Assembly (NCBI GenBank): GCA_963576725.1
Contig: OY755242.1
Coordinates: 25,595,869-25,659,868 of the forward strand
Length of the DNA: 64,000 nucleotides
Origin: Azorinus chamasolen
Taxonomy: Eukaryota > Mollusca > Bivalvia > Cardiida > Solecurtidae
Reading direction: 5' to 3'
Shown here one piece after another: positions 9,631 through 21,009 of this stretch. Position 1 is the stretch's first letter; every line of letters starts with the position of its first letter. The notes below the pieces were generated by a model, which saw only the letters and a program-made list of their open reading frames with translations, made no database searches and was not told where the DNA came from. Position numbers and translations under genes: made by a program.

Positions 9631-10152
9631 GTGAGTGTTAAACCACTGATTGAGACGCCGTTTTTATCGGCCTCTCGTCTGGATACAAGTTATTTTAAAA
9701 TGCGCATCAAGTCGTGTAAAACAGGATACATCTCTATTAAAGCAGTTTAGCCTGATTTTCAAGACGTGTTACATTACATGATCATACTGCACCTTATCAC
9801 TGAAATGAGTTTTATTGTCTTTGCTCTATACTCTCAGGTAGTTAAATATATTTCAACATAAAACATTAGCTATTAATGTCACATGGTGAAACAATAAAGA
9901 GTTATGCTTAGTTAATCTCATTTGTGTGTGGAATCACGTTCACTCGTGTGATAAACTGATACTTAAATTCGAAGCTGTACCACCTTTACGTCTTTGTGCG
10001 AGAGCTGAGAATCCTCGTTCAAGCATATTTCTCAAACATTTATTAGATTTAATTCCACTGAAACTCTACACATGCATTACATGTTTATAATAGTTTGTGT
10101 AAATGGAAATCACTGTATAACTCTTTATTAAGAGATATGGGACAATTCTTCT
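9631..10152. other. degraded pB-G hairpin, then nothing recognised
   Basis: A weak GAGACGCCGTTTTTATCGGC hairpin lies at about 9651-9695. The rest (to 10152) shows no recognised feature. Confidence 0.4.
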
Positions 10153-10335
10153 TTAACCCTTTCCTCCATAAATACGCCTTTCTACGGCTCTGTATAAGTC
10201 ACCTGTTGAAACCATTGTGATAATTAGAGCATTTTCACAATGGTTTCAAATTACAAAATTCTAAATATTTCCTTTTCTCTAGTTAATGCTCCTTTTGGGT
10301 AGATTCAAAGAATAACCTATGGAGGAAAGGGTTAA
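10153..10335 (+). mobile_element. pB-D MITE, short version
   Basis: TTAA-CCCTTTCCTCCATAAATACG to ATGGAGGAAAGGG-TTAA. Half of the central hairpin has been removed (ATTAGAGCATTTTCACAATG). Confidence 0.88.
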
Positions 10336-10799
10336 ACAAAACTTGAGAATATTTACCCTCCGTGCAAGGCAGTGCCAGACCAGGTCTTCAATGTTCCCTG
10401 CTCATTTCGACTATGCCTTTGGAACCACGGTCGCTAGGCATTGACCCATACCTACACAATTAATAAGGGTTGTCACAGTATTGACAGCATGGCCGAGGCA
10501 CCATGGTCTTGGTATATTACAAGCAGTACTATTGTGGGTACAAATACTACATGCTTTTAAAAGAATTTCTGAGTCCGCGTTTAGTAACCAATTTGCTGAA
10601 TTGTTACAACTGGTTACCGCCTTTTTGAATATTAACTCAACAAAATGTTCTATAAAATGCCACAGAAAATTATGATTTTTATAACAACTCTTTGAACTTG
10701 GTGTGCACTGTTTGCAAAAGTCTTATATGTTCGTTTTCCTCCCATTAAGGTTTAATATGACTATACATCACGTGCAGAGTGTGGTGTCTCTTTTCTCTT
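10336..10799. other. no identifiable feature
   Basis: No recognised repeat. A 64-codon frame at 10481 is unremarkable. Confidence 0.35.
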
Positions 10800-11120
10800 T
10801 ATCTTATCATTCGATATAAATACCCTATGGTATTCAAACCTACACCAGATATAGCAGGCATTATTTGCTTTACAGCTATTGTCCGATTGTCAAAGAGCAC
10901 GGATCCTGATGGGTAACTCGACGTTTCACCTTGTTCAAGTTCTTTTCTAATATAAACAACGTGAATTATAGCATATACGCATAAAGTGGAACCACAGTAA
11001 ATACCCATTTGTTAGTCATCAGTAGTTTGCTTGGTCGAATCGGAAGTGGACAAGCCTGCATCAGATATAGCAGGCATTGAGCTACATTGGTTATATTGGT
11101 ACAGAACTTGAACAAGGTGC

Positions 11121-11581
11121 AGGTGCGGATCCAGGATTTCAGATTAGGGGGCGTATTTTCTTTTGAGGGGGGGGGGGGGCGTAGATTTTTATGTTTGATG
11201 ACATAAATAAGTAGTGTGTTTGTAATACATATTAAACAAGAGCTTAATTGGGTGAGGGAAATAAAACTCTCCTACTGAATCATTGTCTTATTGATTTTTA
11301 GTAGATACAGCGACCACTAAATTACATCATTTTTTTGTGTGAAAGGCAGGTGGTTGCTTAAATCAAGGTGAAAGTAAAAATAACGATCCAATGGGAGCGT
11401 TCTGTTTTACTTTCACCTTGCTTTAAGCAGCAACCTGCTCTAAAAACCATCTAATTAACACAATTTAGAGGTCGTTATAGAGAGGTTTTACTGAATATAG
11501 ATCTAAAATATTACTAAAATAAATTGTTTTGGCAATTTTATGGGGGCGTACGCCGGCCCCGCCCCTCTAAATCCGCGCCTG
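11121..11581 (+). mobile_element. DNA transposon-like insert, AGGTG duplication
   Basis: Inverted ends CAGGTGCGGATCCAGGATTT / AAATCCGCGCCTG, flanked by AGGTG at 11116-11120 and 11582-11586. The reverse-complement paralogue at about 10918-10950 reads straight through this site, giving an empty-site control. GC-rich termini (GGGGGCGTACGCCGGCCCCG). No transposase; superfamily not assigned. Confidence 0.75.
11308..11493 (+). mobile_element. pogo-1 MITE nested inside the previous insert
   Basis: Right end GAGAGGTTTTACTG intact; the left end has lost about 16 bp after CAG. Hairpin arms GGTGAAAGTAAAA / TTTTACTTTCACC, core damaged (AACGATCCAATGGGAGCG). Confidence 0.82.
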
Positions 11582-11765
11582 AGGTGAAACGTCGAGTTAC
11601 CCATCGGGATCCGTGCTCTTTGACAATCGGACAATAGCTGTATTGCAAATAATGCCTGCTGTATCTGGTGCAGGTTTGACCACTTCCGATTCGACCAAGC
11701 AAACCACTGATGACTAACCACTGTGCACAAATGGGTATTTACTGTGGTTCCACATTATGCTTATA

Positions 11766-12604
11766 TGCCTATAATGCAACATGATGGCCAAATCCTGAAT
11801 CTATTATGCTGATTAATCCTCTTTGTCAGAATATAACAAAAAATAAACACAAAATTGCATCCAAACTTATCAGTGAAAAGAATGATTGCTATCATAAAAC
11901 TAGACATGCACTGTTCAAAGGGCTCACTTGGAAACTCTTTTTCCGCATTTTAAGGGGTTTAAAATCTACGCACACTTTTCTCTGTAGCAATGTTACAAAT
12001 GCCGATACGTTCAAACTTTAGTCTGACTCCTAGTGAGAGATGATCTGTATTAGGGTTGTTTGTAAATGCCAGTCAGCTCATGCGTCGTGTGATAAGGTAA
12101 CAACTAAGTGCAACGAATTATATCATTGACGGAATCATGACATATTTTGATGCATATGAATCATATCAAACAAAATAGTAATCCGATAATAACAAAAAGA
12201 AAGCCAGTTGGTGTTAGTTTCCAAGTGATAAGCATTTGTGCAGTTGATTACTTTCAACTAGCTCGTACAAACTCATTAACCCTCACATCGCTGAATTGTC
12301 AAGTGATTTCAAACAAGGCATGCTTATGATGAATATTAAGAAATTTTTTAAAAGATAAGTGTAATAACACAAACAGTACATACCCTGTTTAGGAACCCTC
12401 TTATCATATGGGTCTACACTGCTGGCAACATACAATAATGACTCGTGTCCCGCACTGTAAAGGTCAATGCACTCATTGAGAGGAATAATTGAAGACTTTA
12501 TTTCGACAGCCCAGGGTCATTTTTTAGATATTGATCTGTAACTAAAGATCAAACTACAGTTCGTGCTTTACCTCGAATCGTACTCAGTTACACACGCAAT
12601 CACG
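11766..12604. other. no identifiable feature
   Basis: No recognised repeat or coding domain; the 60-71 codon frames have no known motif. Confidence 0.35.
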
Positions 12605-12856
12605 TTAACCGTTCACTTGCTGAATTTTAAGATACATTTATCCTTCTTTATCCATGTCCTGTTGTATAATTACATATATAACTTCACTGTGTACACGTAT
12701 TTCGCTGTGTAATCACTGCTGTGGAGTGCACTGGTTGCACAATCAACCTGTAAATAGTGCAGACCCAGATGAGACAGCTCCTGTAGGAGCTGTCTCATCT
12801 GTGTCTTCACTATTTACAGGTAGGTATACTGACGTGAATAGCAAGCGAAGGGTTAA
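12605..12856 (+). mobile_element. pB-A MITE, full length
   Basis: TTAA at both ends, complete central hairpin GAGACAGCTCC mirrored about TGTA. Right end AGCAAGCGAAGGG. Confidence 0.92.
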
Positions 12857-14322
12857 CATTAGGTCACGTTATTCTTAAACACTGTCTTAATTTGATTGTG
12901 TCGCTTAATAAACTGCATATTTTATTCCTTATAAAGCGTACCAATACAGATTAAATGTACTATAGGATATTTCTGTAGAATCAGGACGTTGTTATACCTG
13001 CATTGCACCATTCATTTTGAAAACTGTCACAGATCTAACAAAAATTAAACATCACCAAAGTGGGATAATCACTGGCACTAGGTCGAGAAAGACTATATTT
13101 GTTGATAACACATATTACATTAATACGCAATGGTATACAACGCTGAACGCAGCCAGCCACTTCGTCCCGATGTTCATTTTTTTCAAATTAGCCACAGAAT
13201 AAAACCAAATTCCACACGAAAAATACGTTTAACTCGCTGGAAACAGCAAAATACTCTCATTATGCAGACAAATATCGAAGAAATTGGATTTTTTGCTCGA
13301 ATTTTTTTTTCATATTAATCCCGTGCCAGTTTCCGATTTAATCGACCTTCACCGGTGGCCGTTGAAATAAATATTTTCATTGGACGAATAAGAAGTGTGT
13401 GTCTAGCAACTTTTTCTCACGCGATCTGAAACTACACGGATTCGCAACAAACATGACATGTTTACAGAAAAAACAACCGACAGCACTTGAAACTGTTCAA
13501 AGGTCCCCAATATAATCATTACAGGACGGAATTCATCAGTCAACTGTAAGTAAATATTGCTATTATTTCTTGTTTCATTGAGGGACAGCAGGAGATGTAA
13601 TTTACAGTCTCATACGATAAAATCACAAAAAAAATGTCATTAACCAGATCAAGTATTGCAAATCATAACATACATAACATAACATATATTTGATTTAGCA
13701 TTAAGTTGCACAAAGCATATATATAGCCAATATCTAATTTGTGAAAGTGTGAAGTACATGTTAATTAAACATTATATGTACATGTATGTGATACATGATT
13801 TTCAGAGAAAGAAGAGCGGAAACTCTCCTTATACTTGCCCTAAATATATTGATGGTGATGGTGAGCAAATTGCATCATCCATGTTTATTTTTTATCTTAA
13901 TTTAAATGCAGAATATAAGAATTTAGATGAGCTGTTGATTTCAGATTTGGAGTCTGATGACATCAGGTTAGAAAATTTATTGACAGTTGGCCAGTGGCAA
14001 ATCAATACATAGTCACAACCGGAACCCGAACAAATAAATGAGATTTCCTTTCATTTTGCTTAACAGTAATTGTTTGGAAAAAAGAAAAAAGGGGAATAAC
14101 TCCAACAATTGTGATGGCCGAGTTATGGACCTTGCTCAGACCAGTTCTACTCATTGTACTCCTTGTACAAATGAGTTTTGCTCCAACGGTCATAGTAGAT
14201 AAAATGTTATTGGCAAGACAATATGAAAACGGAGAATTACTGCATTACTACATTTTAATTACTACACCATTACATTTTACCTAATATATCAAACACTTGG
14301 GAAATTATATGATGTTATATCA
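12857..14322. other. no identifiable feature
   Basis: AT-rich. An 87-codon frame at 13749-14012 (acidic, with DGDGEQIASS) has no domain I recognise. An AACATA-rich patch lies at 13665-13690. Confidence 0.4.
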
Positions 14323-14426
14323 GTTAGTGTCTATTAAGTGCGATTTTAATGATGTTAAATGCTTGTTTGTTTGCTGCGCTTCGGCATTTAAAATCATTAA
14401 ATCCACGTTTAATAGACAGTAACTAA
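14323..14426. repeat. isolated hairpin, about 40-bp arms
   Basis: Arms 14323-14362 and 14384-14426 (GTTAGTGTCTATTAAGTGCG vs its near complement) around a 21-bp loop containing TGCTGCGCTTCGG. No TTAA or TA transposon ends seen and no second copy in the window. Confidence 0.75.
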
Positions 14427-14971
14427 TACTTCGCTTCAGAGCAATCTACCATTAAGAGATCAGTCAATCCGGTAACATCTGCTCGGGGTCAGACGAGGTC
14501 ACCGGAAGCCGACACTGGATTTCAGAAAACGTTAAATTGTCGAACCAAACGTCCGATTTCTGCGAGAAATGGTTGTTTCTTGACAAGCTGTCACTTTTAC
14601 AACCGGATTAGATATGTTTTTTTAATAAAACTGTATTACTGTTATATGTTTGTTTTGTAAATAAATCACGGTGGTCCAAATTGAGTAAGTAGTGTTGGTC
14701 TTGTTTACCTTGGTGTATTTATGTATTGGGTGTTATATAGTCTTTTTCGATCTAGTGCCAGTGGGGCCAACTCGCCATGCATTGAGAGCTATCGTTGTTT
14801 TTCAATTAGTGTAAAAGATACCCTTACTATAATGTTTTATGCAGTTTATGCCGTAGGTATTTGTTAAATATAGTGTACTTATATTTGTAATAGTAACACG
14901 AAGTCTGTTCTAAACATGATGACAATCGTGCATGAATTGTTTCGTACATAGTATTTGTTCCGATTTTAAGT
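14427..14971. other. no identifiable feature
   Basis: Nothing recognised. Confidence 0.35.
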
Positions 14972-15860
14972 CTAGTTTACCTCTTCAAAGTATTCGCCTT
15001 TGATTTTCACGCACTTTCGTAGCCGAGAATTCAAAGAGGTGAACGCAGCAGAGTAGTCTTCCCTAGGTGTGGTATTGAAAAATATCACCCCGAAGTGCGT
15101 TATTTGATAAGTATTTCCGCAGAATCAGCATTTTTACTTAGATCGGGTGAATAAGCTGGATGATTCATTTGTATTACATTTTCATCGTGTAGAAACATTT
15201 GGACGATGGCACTCGTGTGAGCTGCAACCTTCTCATTGACTAGTTGGAGGCGGCGAAGACTAGTACTAAGACACAATATTTCATATTTTCGTTTAACAGC
15301 TTTCAGTACTTTGTCCCTATAACACTTCCCAGTAACATACTTTCCGGATGGCGTAGAATTTATACAACAGTACCATTTGTATAATATATATAATACCTTT
15401 TTGACACTTTTTGTTCTCTTTGCAATTACTGGTCTATAGTAGCATGTTACAGCCACTGTCTATTGTCAACGCTGCGTTGCAGCTCATAACATGTATCCGG
15501 GTGTCATCTCCTGTTAGGAAAACTGATAGTTTGCGATTATCTTGATTTAGGAGCTTTATAGGCGTTCCTTTAACATATTTGTCCCTATTGGCTTTTTGTT
15601 AATCAATTAACACACGAGACAACCATCGTGCGCAAACCTTTCTTAAACCCAAGTACTTGGTGAGAACCTCTTCCGTTCTCCCCGCTGGTAGCCAAGTAAA
15701 ACTATCACCGTGTACTTGGCGTCTTACAAAATCACACGTCTAACTGCAATGATGTTATTTAATGTCACTGCTGTTTTGGACCTGTCAGGACGAGCCGCGT
15801 CTACAGCTCTACCATTTTTCATTTTACCTATCCACCGTGTGAATTATGCAGTTCACTGAG
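14972..15860 (-). pseudogene. decayed mariner-type transposase
   Basis: On the minus strand, fragments in shifting frames follow the order of a mariner transposase, the cut-and-paste enzyme that joins transposon ends to TA sites. Near 15790-15850 TRWIGKMKNGR resembles the end of the DNA-binding domain. Near 15618-15660 lies LGLRKVCARWLSR. Near 15484-15521 lies FLTGDDTRIH, the first catalytic Asp motif. An open stretch 15100-15456 contains RPVIAKRTKSVKKVLY, AHTSAIVQ and HPAYSPDL. Near 14975-15035 lies LRKCVKIKGEYFE, a typical C-terminal block. The usual HDNA of the second catalytic Asp is NEKV here, so that residue is lost. Several frameshifts and stops are present; this copy cannot encode an active enzyme. 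I did not find intact terminal repeats. Family recognition is from motif memory. Confidence 0.85.
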
Positions 15861-17411
15861 AATCAGTCATGCAGTGATTCCTAAAAAACAACGTACTTAA
15901 ATATACACCTTGATTTCGGATTTTTCAAGGCTATTTTTATTTTGCTTAGTGTAAACGACTACACCTGATACAAAACTAAATGTCTTCAAAACCTTACGAT
16001 AGTTTTCAATACAATTATGTACAGTTATAACGACTTTGTTCATGTATAATCCGACTGAAGCACGAAATTCTTGCGTGTCAATATTCTAAACAATGGAGTT
16101 ATCGTCAATATATTAGAACACCATTATACGTATAACCAATCAAATTTATCAACATTCCATATCTACAAAATACTATGCCAATGTTAGTGGTATTTGAATT
16201 CATTTGTTAGCCGAGATAAGTATTTCTGGGATTAGTAATTATAGACTTTTGTCTATATGTATATAGTTTGATTAACACTATATCTGTTTACTTAAAGTCT
16301 TATTGAACTCACCGCTAACAATCTTTTTGTCAATGTACAATGTAAATACATTTAACAAATCTGGTTCGTTTACTTTCATTATGTTATTTGGAACTGAGCG
16401 ATTCTTAAGTTGATAAATGATCTAAATAAATAAATGAGCATAATGGTTTACCATCCATGGCCCCATTTCGTATGCTACGTTCGACCACCAAGACCATCTT
16501 TTTAAATAGAATATTGTTATTCCAGTACCACTGTTAGAGACTGCATGGGGAAATACTTGGTTTAATATGCTGATGAAAAAGTTTGTGTTCTGAATACACA
16601 CAGCCAATAGATTTTAAACAACACTGGCGAACGTGTATGTGTATGTATATGTGTTTTGAAGTCGAAAGGCAAATTGCGTTCCTTAACGTTATTGTGTATT
16701 AATTTTTCATCTTTTGTAAACACGTCATTTACATAACAACACAAAACGCAACATCCATGGAACAGTATTGCTTACTGCTGCAATATATATGTGTTACAGT
16801 TTACACATATTTACAACTATATCTTTCTCACTCTGTTCTGTATGACAGACGTTCTTTAAAAATTGGCAAACTATCAAGTAATCAAAATAGTTGGCTGGCC
16901 ATACGCTAGTATTTGGCTGCTGTAAATACATATTCTAAAGACCACTTGTCTACGATAGCTATACAACGTGGCATCTGTAGTATGTATCGACTCAAGCAGA
17001 TAAAATACATTGAATGCTAACTTAAACTTTGAGCCACGAATATGTAAGGAAGTCTACTGCCATTAATCAGGTTTTGACTACAAATGGTAGAACATGTTAG
17101 ACCATTTATAACAACAAAAACGAAATGTAGTCGGTATGTGTTTTTATATATTGATAAATGAACTAGAGTGTCGACCTGACAAATAATACTACGTGTAACA
17201 AAGTCATCATATGTATGTTTCAAAACCTATGTTGTCATCTGATATTTGTGACAGAAGTCTTGTATTGCTTTGTTCTATATGTACCCCAGTTTACAATGAT
17301 GAATAGAGCAACACATGATTAAGAATGGCTTCAGCTCATATGTTAAAGAAAGGTAAGTAAACACAGATAAACGTATGATCGGAATAGGCTATTTTAGTTC
17401 TATGATACGTT
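15861..17411. other. no identifiable feature
   Basis: Beyond the possible remnant of the mariner N-terminus just above 15860 nothing is recognised; small frames of 60-68 codons have no motif. Confidence 0.35.
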
Positions 17412-17725
17412 AAGTACATGTATGAGGCATGAAGAAAACTCAACATACAAAATACACAACCGCCCGAACAGCACCACAATGCCAAACAGTAAATGTACAT
17501 GCATATAAAAGACACAAAGTGACGCACAAAGACATACAAACAAACAATGGGGGAGATGGAAGTACGCGCCTTGGAACAGTCAGTGCAAAATGTCACTGGG
17601 GGTTTAAACAGGTTTGGGCTGCCCAACCTTACACTTATTCCACCCACTATAAACGACACTCTGTAAATATTTGTATCCCCTTACCGACTTATCTACAACG
17701 ACCGTGATGGTAAATACAGTGGTAG
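17412..17725 (-). mobile_element. X element (related to the Naiad 3' region)
   Basis: Shares GAGATGGAAGTAC, GCCTTGGAACAGTCAGTGC, CACTGGGGGTTTAAACAGG and GTATCCCC blocks with 41733, 55721 and, more distantly, with the 3' end of the retroelement at 50440-51136 read in reverse. It therefore looks like a minus-oriented 3' segment of a related retroelement. It lies immediately upstream of the plus-strand remnant below. Confidence 0.7.
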
Positions 17726-18110
17726 GTCAGACAGGACGTACTTAACAAACTAGGTTTCGTGAACACAGTTACCACTGCCGGATCAAAATAGTACGCATTT
17801 TTCTTTACCAGCATTTTCATCATACAGGTCATTCTTTCAAATATGTTCTGGTATAACTAGAAGACCAAATTCATTATGATTCTACAACTACTAGAAGTTT
17901 TAAGTCTAAAGCTCGTTTTATCACAGAGCTAGACTGGATAAAGAAATTACAAACACCTTTCTGTTGGGCCTGAATGATAACATTTACCAAAGCGGCAATA
18001 TTTCTAAAGATCAAAGCATCGATATTTTCTCTATATTTTCTATTAGAAAACGTACACATATATCACATGGTAGACGTAGAAATAGTAATATAAAGCGTAA
18101 ATTACGTCTT

Positions 18111-18452
18111 AATATGTCCGTTCATGATTTACATACCATTCTTAAACAATCTGGCAAACATTCTATGTTATCTTGTTTATCGTCTTTACTCTTTTCCTGT
18201 CTCAGGTCCATAGACGAAGAGGCTGATAAAATCTATATGCTTACAGATCCGTTAATTAATACTGCCTCACTTAAACATTTTAATATGTCTATTTATGATT
18301 TACATACCATTCTTAAACAAACTGGCAAACATTCTATGTTATCTTGTTTATCGTATTTACCCTTTTCCTGTCTCAGGTCCATAGACGAAGAGGCTGATAA
18401 AATCTATATGCGTACAGATCTGTTAATTAATACTGCCTCACTTATACATAGT
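18111..18452 (+). repeat. 171-bp in-frame tandem duplication in the retroelement ORF
   Basis: Two copies of a 57-codon segment (starts NMSVHDLHTILKQ and NMSIYDLHTILKQ) at 18111-18281 and 18282-18452. Both contain GKHSMLSCLS and RSIDEEADKIYM. Nearby stops lie outside the duplication, so the duplication itself keeps frame. Confidence 0.9.
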
Positions 18453-18759
18453 TACACACAGCATAATTATTCTTCATCCTCGTACTGATAATAAATCAGA
18501 ACATAAAAGGCATTTTCTGAAACTTTGATTCCTAAATAAAGGTATCGATTTGTTTGATATCTAAAGTATATTTCGTGATAAGAATGTAATCGATACTATT
18601 CCAAAATATTTCATCAACTCTGAATCTCATATCATCTGTTATAAGTATAATAAACCTATTAGGAATGTTATTTTTATCTACAATAAAATTGTTTCCGACT
18701 TAGATATTGATGTCAATGCCTCTACTATTTGAGATTGTAACATTTCTGGCGTTTGCTAT

Positions 18760-18926
18760 AAAAGTACAAAAATGAGTCATGCAGGAAACACCACATACAA
18801 AACAAACAGTCGCCCGAACAGCAGTACAAGGGAACAGCAAATGTACATAACTATAAAAACATCAAGAGATGCACAAAGACAAAACAAACATACAATAGAG
18901 GGAGATGGAAGTACCACGTTGGAATG
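18760..18926 (-). mobile_element. X segment inserted in the retroelement ORF, copy 1
   Basis: Begins AAAAGTACAAAAATGAGTCA and ends near GAAGTACCACGTTGGAATGG. Interrupts the ORF after GVCY. Confidence 0.75.
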
Positions 18927-18947
18927 GTTGGTCATTTCATTACTGGT

Positions 18948-19102
18948 AAAAGTACAAAAATGAGTCATGCAGGAAATACCACATACAGAACAAACACTCG
19001 CCCGAACAGCAACACAAGGAAACAGCAAATATACATGGGTAGAAAATACAACAAGAGACGCACAAAGACAAAACAAACATACAATAGGAGGAAGATGGAA
19101 GT
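18948..19102 (-). mobile_element. X segment inserted in the retroelement ORF, copy 2
   Basis: Same start as copy 1, 188 bp downstream and in the same orientation. It ends at GAAGATGGAAGT, after which the ORF resumes (INKD, RLRTL). A short RLRTLDK/RLRTLLT 21-bp duplication follows at about 19123-19164. Confidence 0.75.
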
Positions 19103-21009
19103 TTGATATTAATAAAGATTAACGTCTCAGGACCCTAGATAAACGCCTCAGGACCCTCCTAACTAAAGGACATAAATATAGATTACATTCCCTTATTGAT
19201 TTTGACGCTTGTCGAACTCATATTGTGGAAGCTATTCAAGAATTCTGCATCCAATCGTGCCGACGAGAACATGCTGATGTTAATGCCCTTTCGGAATGGA
19301 AGAAATGTATTTTTGATATTATTGTTACGCGTATTGCTTTTTACAAACCAAATTACCAGCTTTTACTACCTCGACCTAGAGTTACATTTCGCTATTTGAA
19401 GAAAAACATTTCTAATTTTCATTCAAATTATGTTCTTGCTCCTGCTGACAAGGCATCAAATAAGATAATCATTATTTTAAGATTTATTATATTGATGTTT
19501 TAAAGAAGGATCTAAATGTTCACAAACTTATGTTACAGTTCAAACACCTGAACACGATATAGTCTAGGAACGTGTAAAAATGTGTAATACTTTTAAGTCT
19601 GGTCCTAACATAAAATAACATAAACTTCCCACTTTGTACTGGATTCCGAAACTACAGAAAACCCCTCATTGCCAACTCTAGTTGCTGTACTACTACTAAA
19701 ATATCTATTTTTACGTCCTGTCTTACTACGATCAAAGAATCTGGTAAAACATTACTGTGATAAAATATATGAAATTCTGGTATTAATGTGTTTTGGTCCA
19801 TAAAAAATCCAAATGATGTTTTAACTGAACTTGAAATGAACAGTATAACATTTCTTCACTGAGCTCTTGTGATTTCTCTACACTCTATACTACTCTGCCT
19901 CATCATCTTATAAAGGATAAACTGATTAAATTAATAGAAAAACCTTTGCCAGTAAAAATAAAATGTTCCTTGCTTGTAATGTTCAACGTTCATTCTATTC
20001 GAATTCAGACGTTGATCATTACATAATGTGGACTTGCTTTGATGTTTGTAGATATCTTAACTTTCTTTTAGATAATATATTTGTACATTGTGGGGATACC
20101 ATATATCGTCAAGTTGTTGGTATACCCATGGGTACAAATTGTACCCCTCTTGTTGCAGATTTGGTTTTGTATTGCTATGAGAGGGAATTTATGCTTGGCT
20201 TAAAACCTGATTTACAGGCCGATATTGTTAATGCTTTTAATAAAACTTCAAGGTATTTAGACGATATTTTGTATTTGGATAATCCTTATTTTAAACTATG
20301 ATTTCCTCAATTTACCCTAAAGAACTGTCTTTAAACCGTCAATCTGACATTCTAGTTTCATATTTAGATTTGAATCTTTCAATCACAAAATGATAAAGTT
20401 TCGTCCAAAATATACGATAATAGGGAATATCTTAATTTTAAAATTTTAATTATCCTTTTCTAGATGGAGGTGTGCCCCGTTCTATATCTTATGTGGTTTA
20501 TATTTCTCAACTTATTATGTTTGCCCGAGCCTGTTCTTTGCTACATTATTTTTACAGTCGTAATTTAGTTATAACTGATAAACTTCTTAAGCAAGGTTAC
20601 AGATATCACAAACTTCGGAAAACGTTTTCTAAATGTTATTATCGAAATTTACCACTCCTTAGTAAATATAATAATTATCTACGGACGTTACTGCAACTAG
20701 GCATTTCTCAACCAGAATTTTATAGGGATCTTATCTACAAACATAGGAAAATTCCGGGTCATATCCATTTTCATGATTTGTTTATAAAACGCATTAAAAC
20801 CTTTAAGAAGAAAGATTATGATACCATTATATTGCAACACACTGCATGTTTGGTTATCGAGCCTTTTACAGTCGGTAGCCTCGATTCCCTCTTTGCCTGC
20901 GCGAAGACAGGCCGAGGGTAGTACTCTATAATGGTATACTCTTAAACTCAGAAACGGGATGAGCTTACCGGACTCATGTATTACTTTTTTCATGTTGTGA
21001 CATTAACGG

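Larger units (their letters stand above)
10800..11765. repeat. interleaved inverted repeats
   Basis: The block 10830-10950 is the reverse complement of 11583-11680 (shared GAAACGTCGAGTTACCCATC and GTGCTCTTTGACAATCGGAC). The block 10975-11080 is the reverse complement of 11640-11765 (shared GGAACCACAGTAAATACCCA). Block order differs between the two sides, so this is not a simple fold-back but a rearranged or duplicated element. Confidence 0.75.

Noticed and set aside
13749..14012. 87-codon acidic frame
   Set aside because: No recognisable domain and no splice or repeat context that supports it; could not be distinguished from chance.
15100..15456. 118-codon frame as a small host gene
   Set aside because: Its motifs and those in adjoining frames belong to a mariner transposase.
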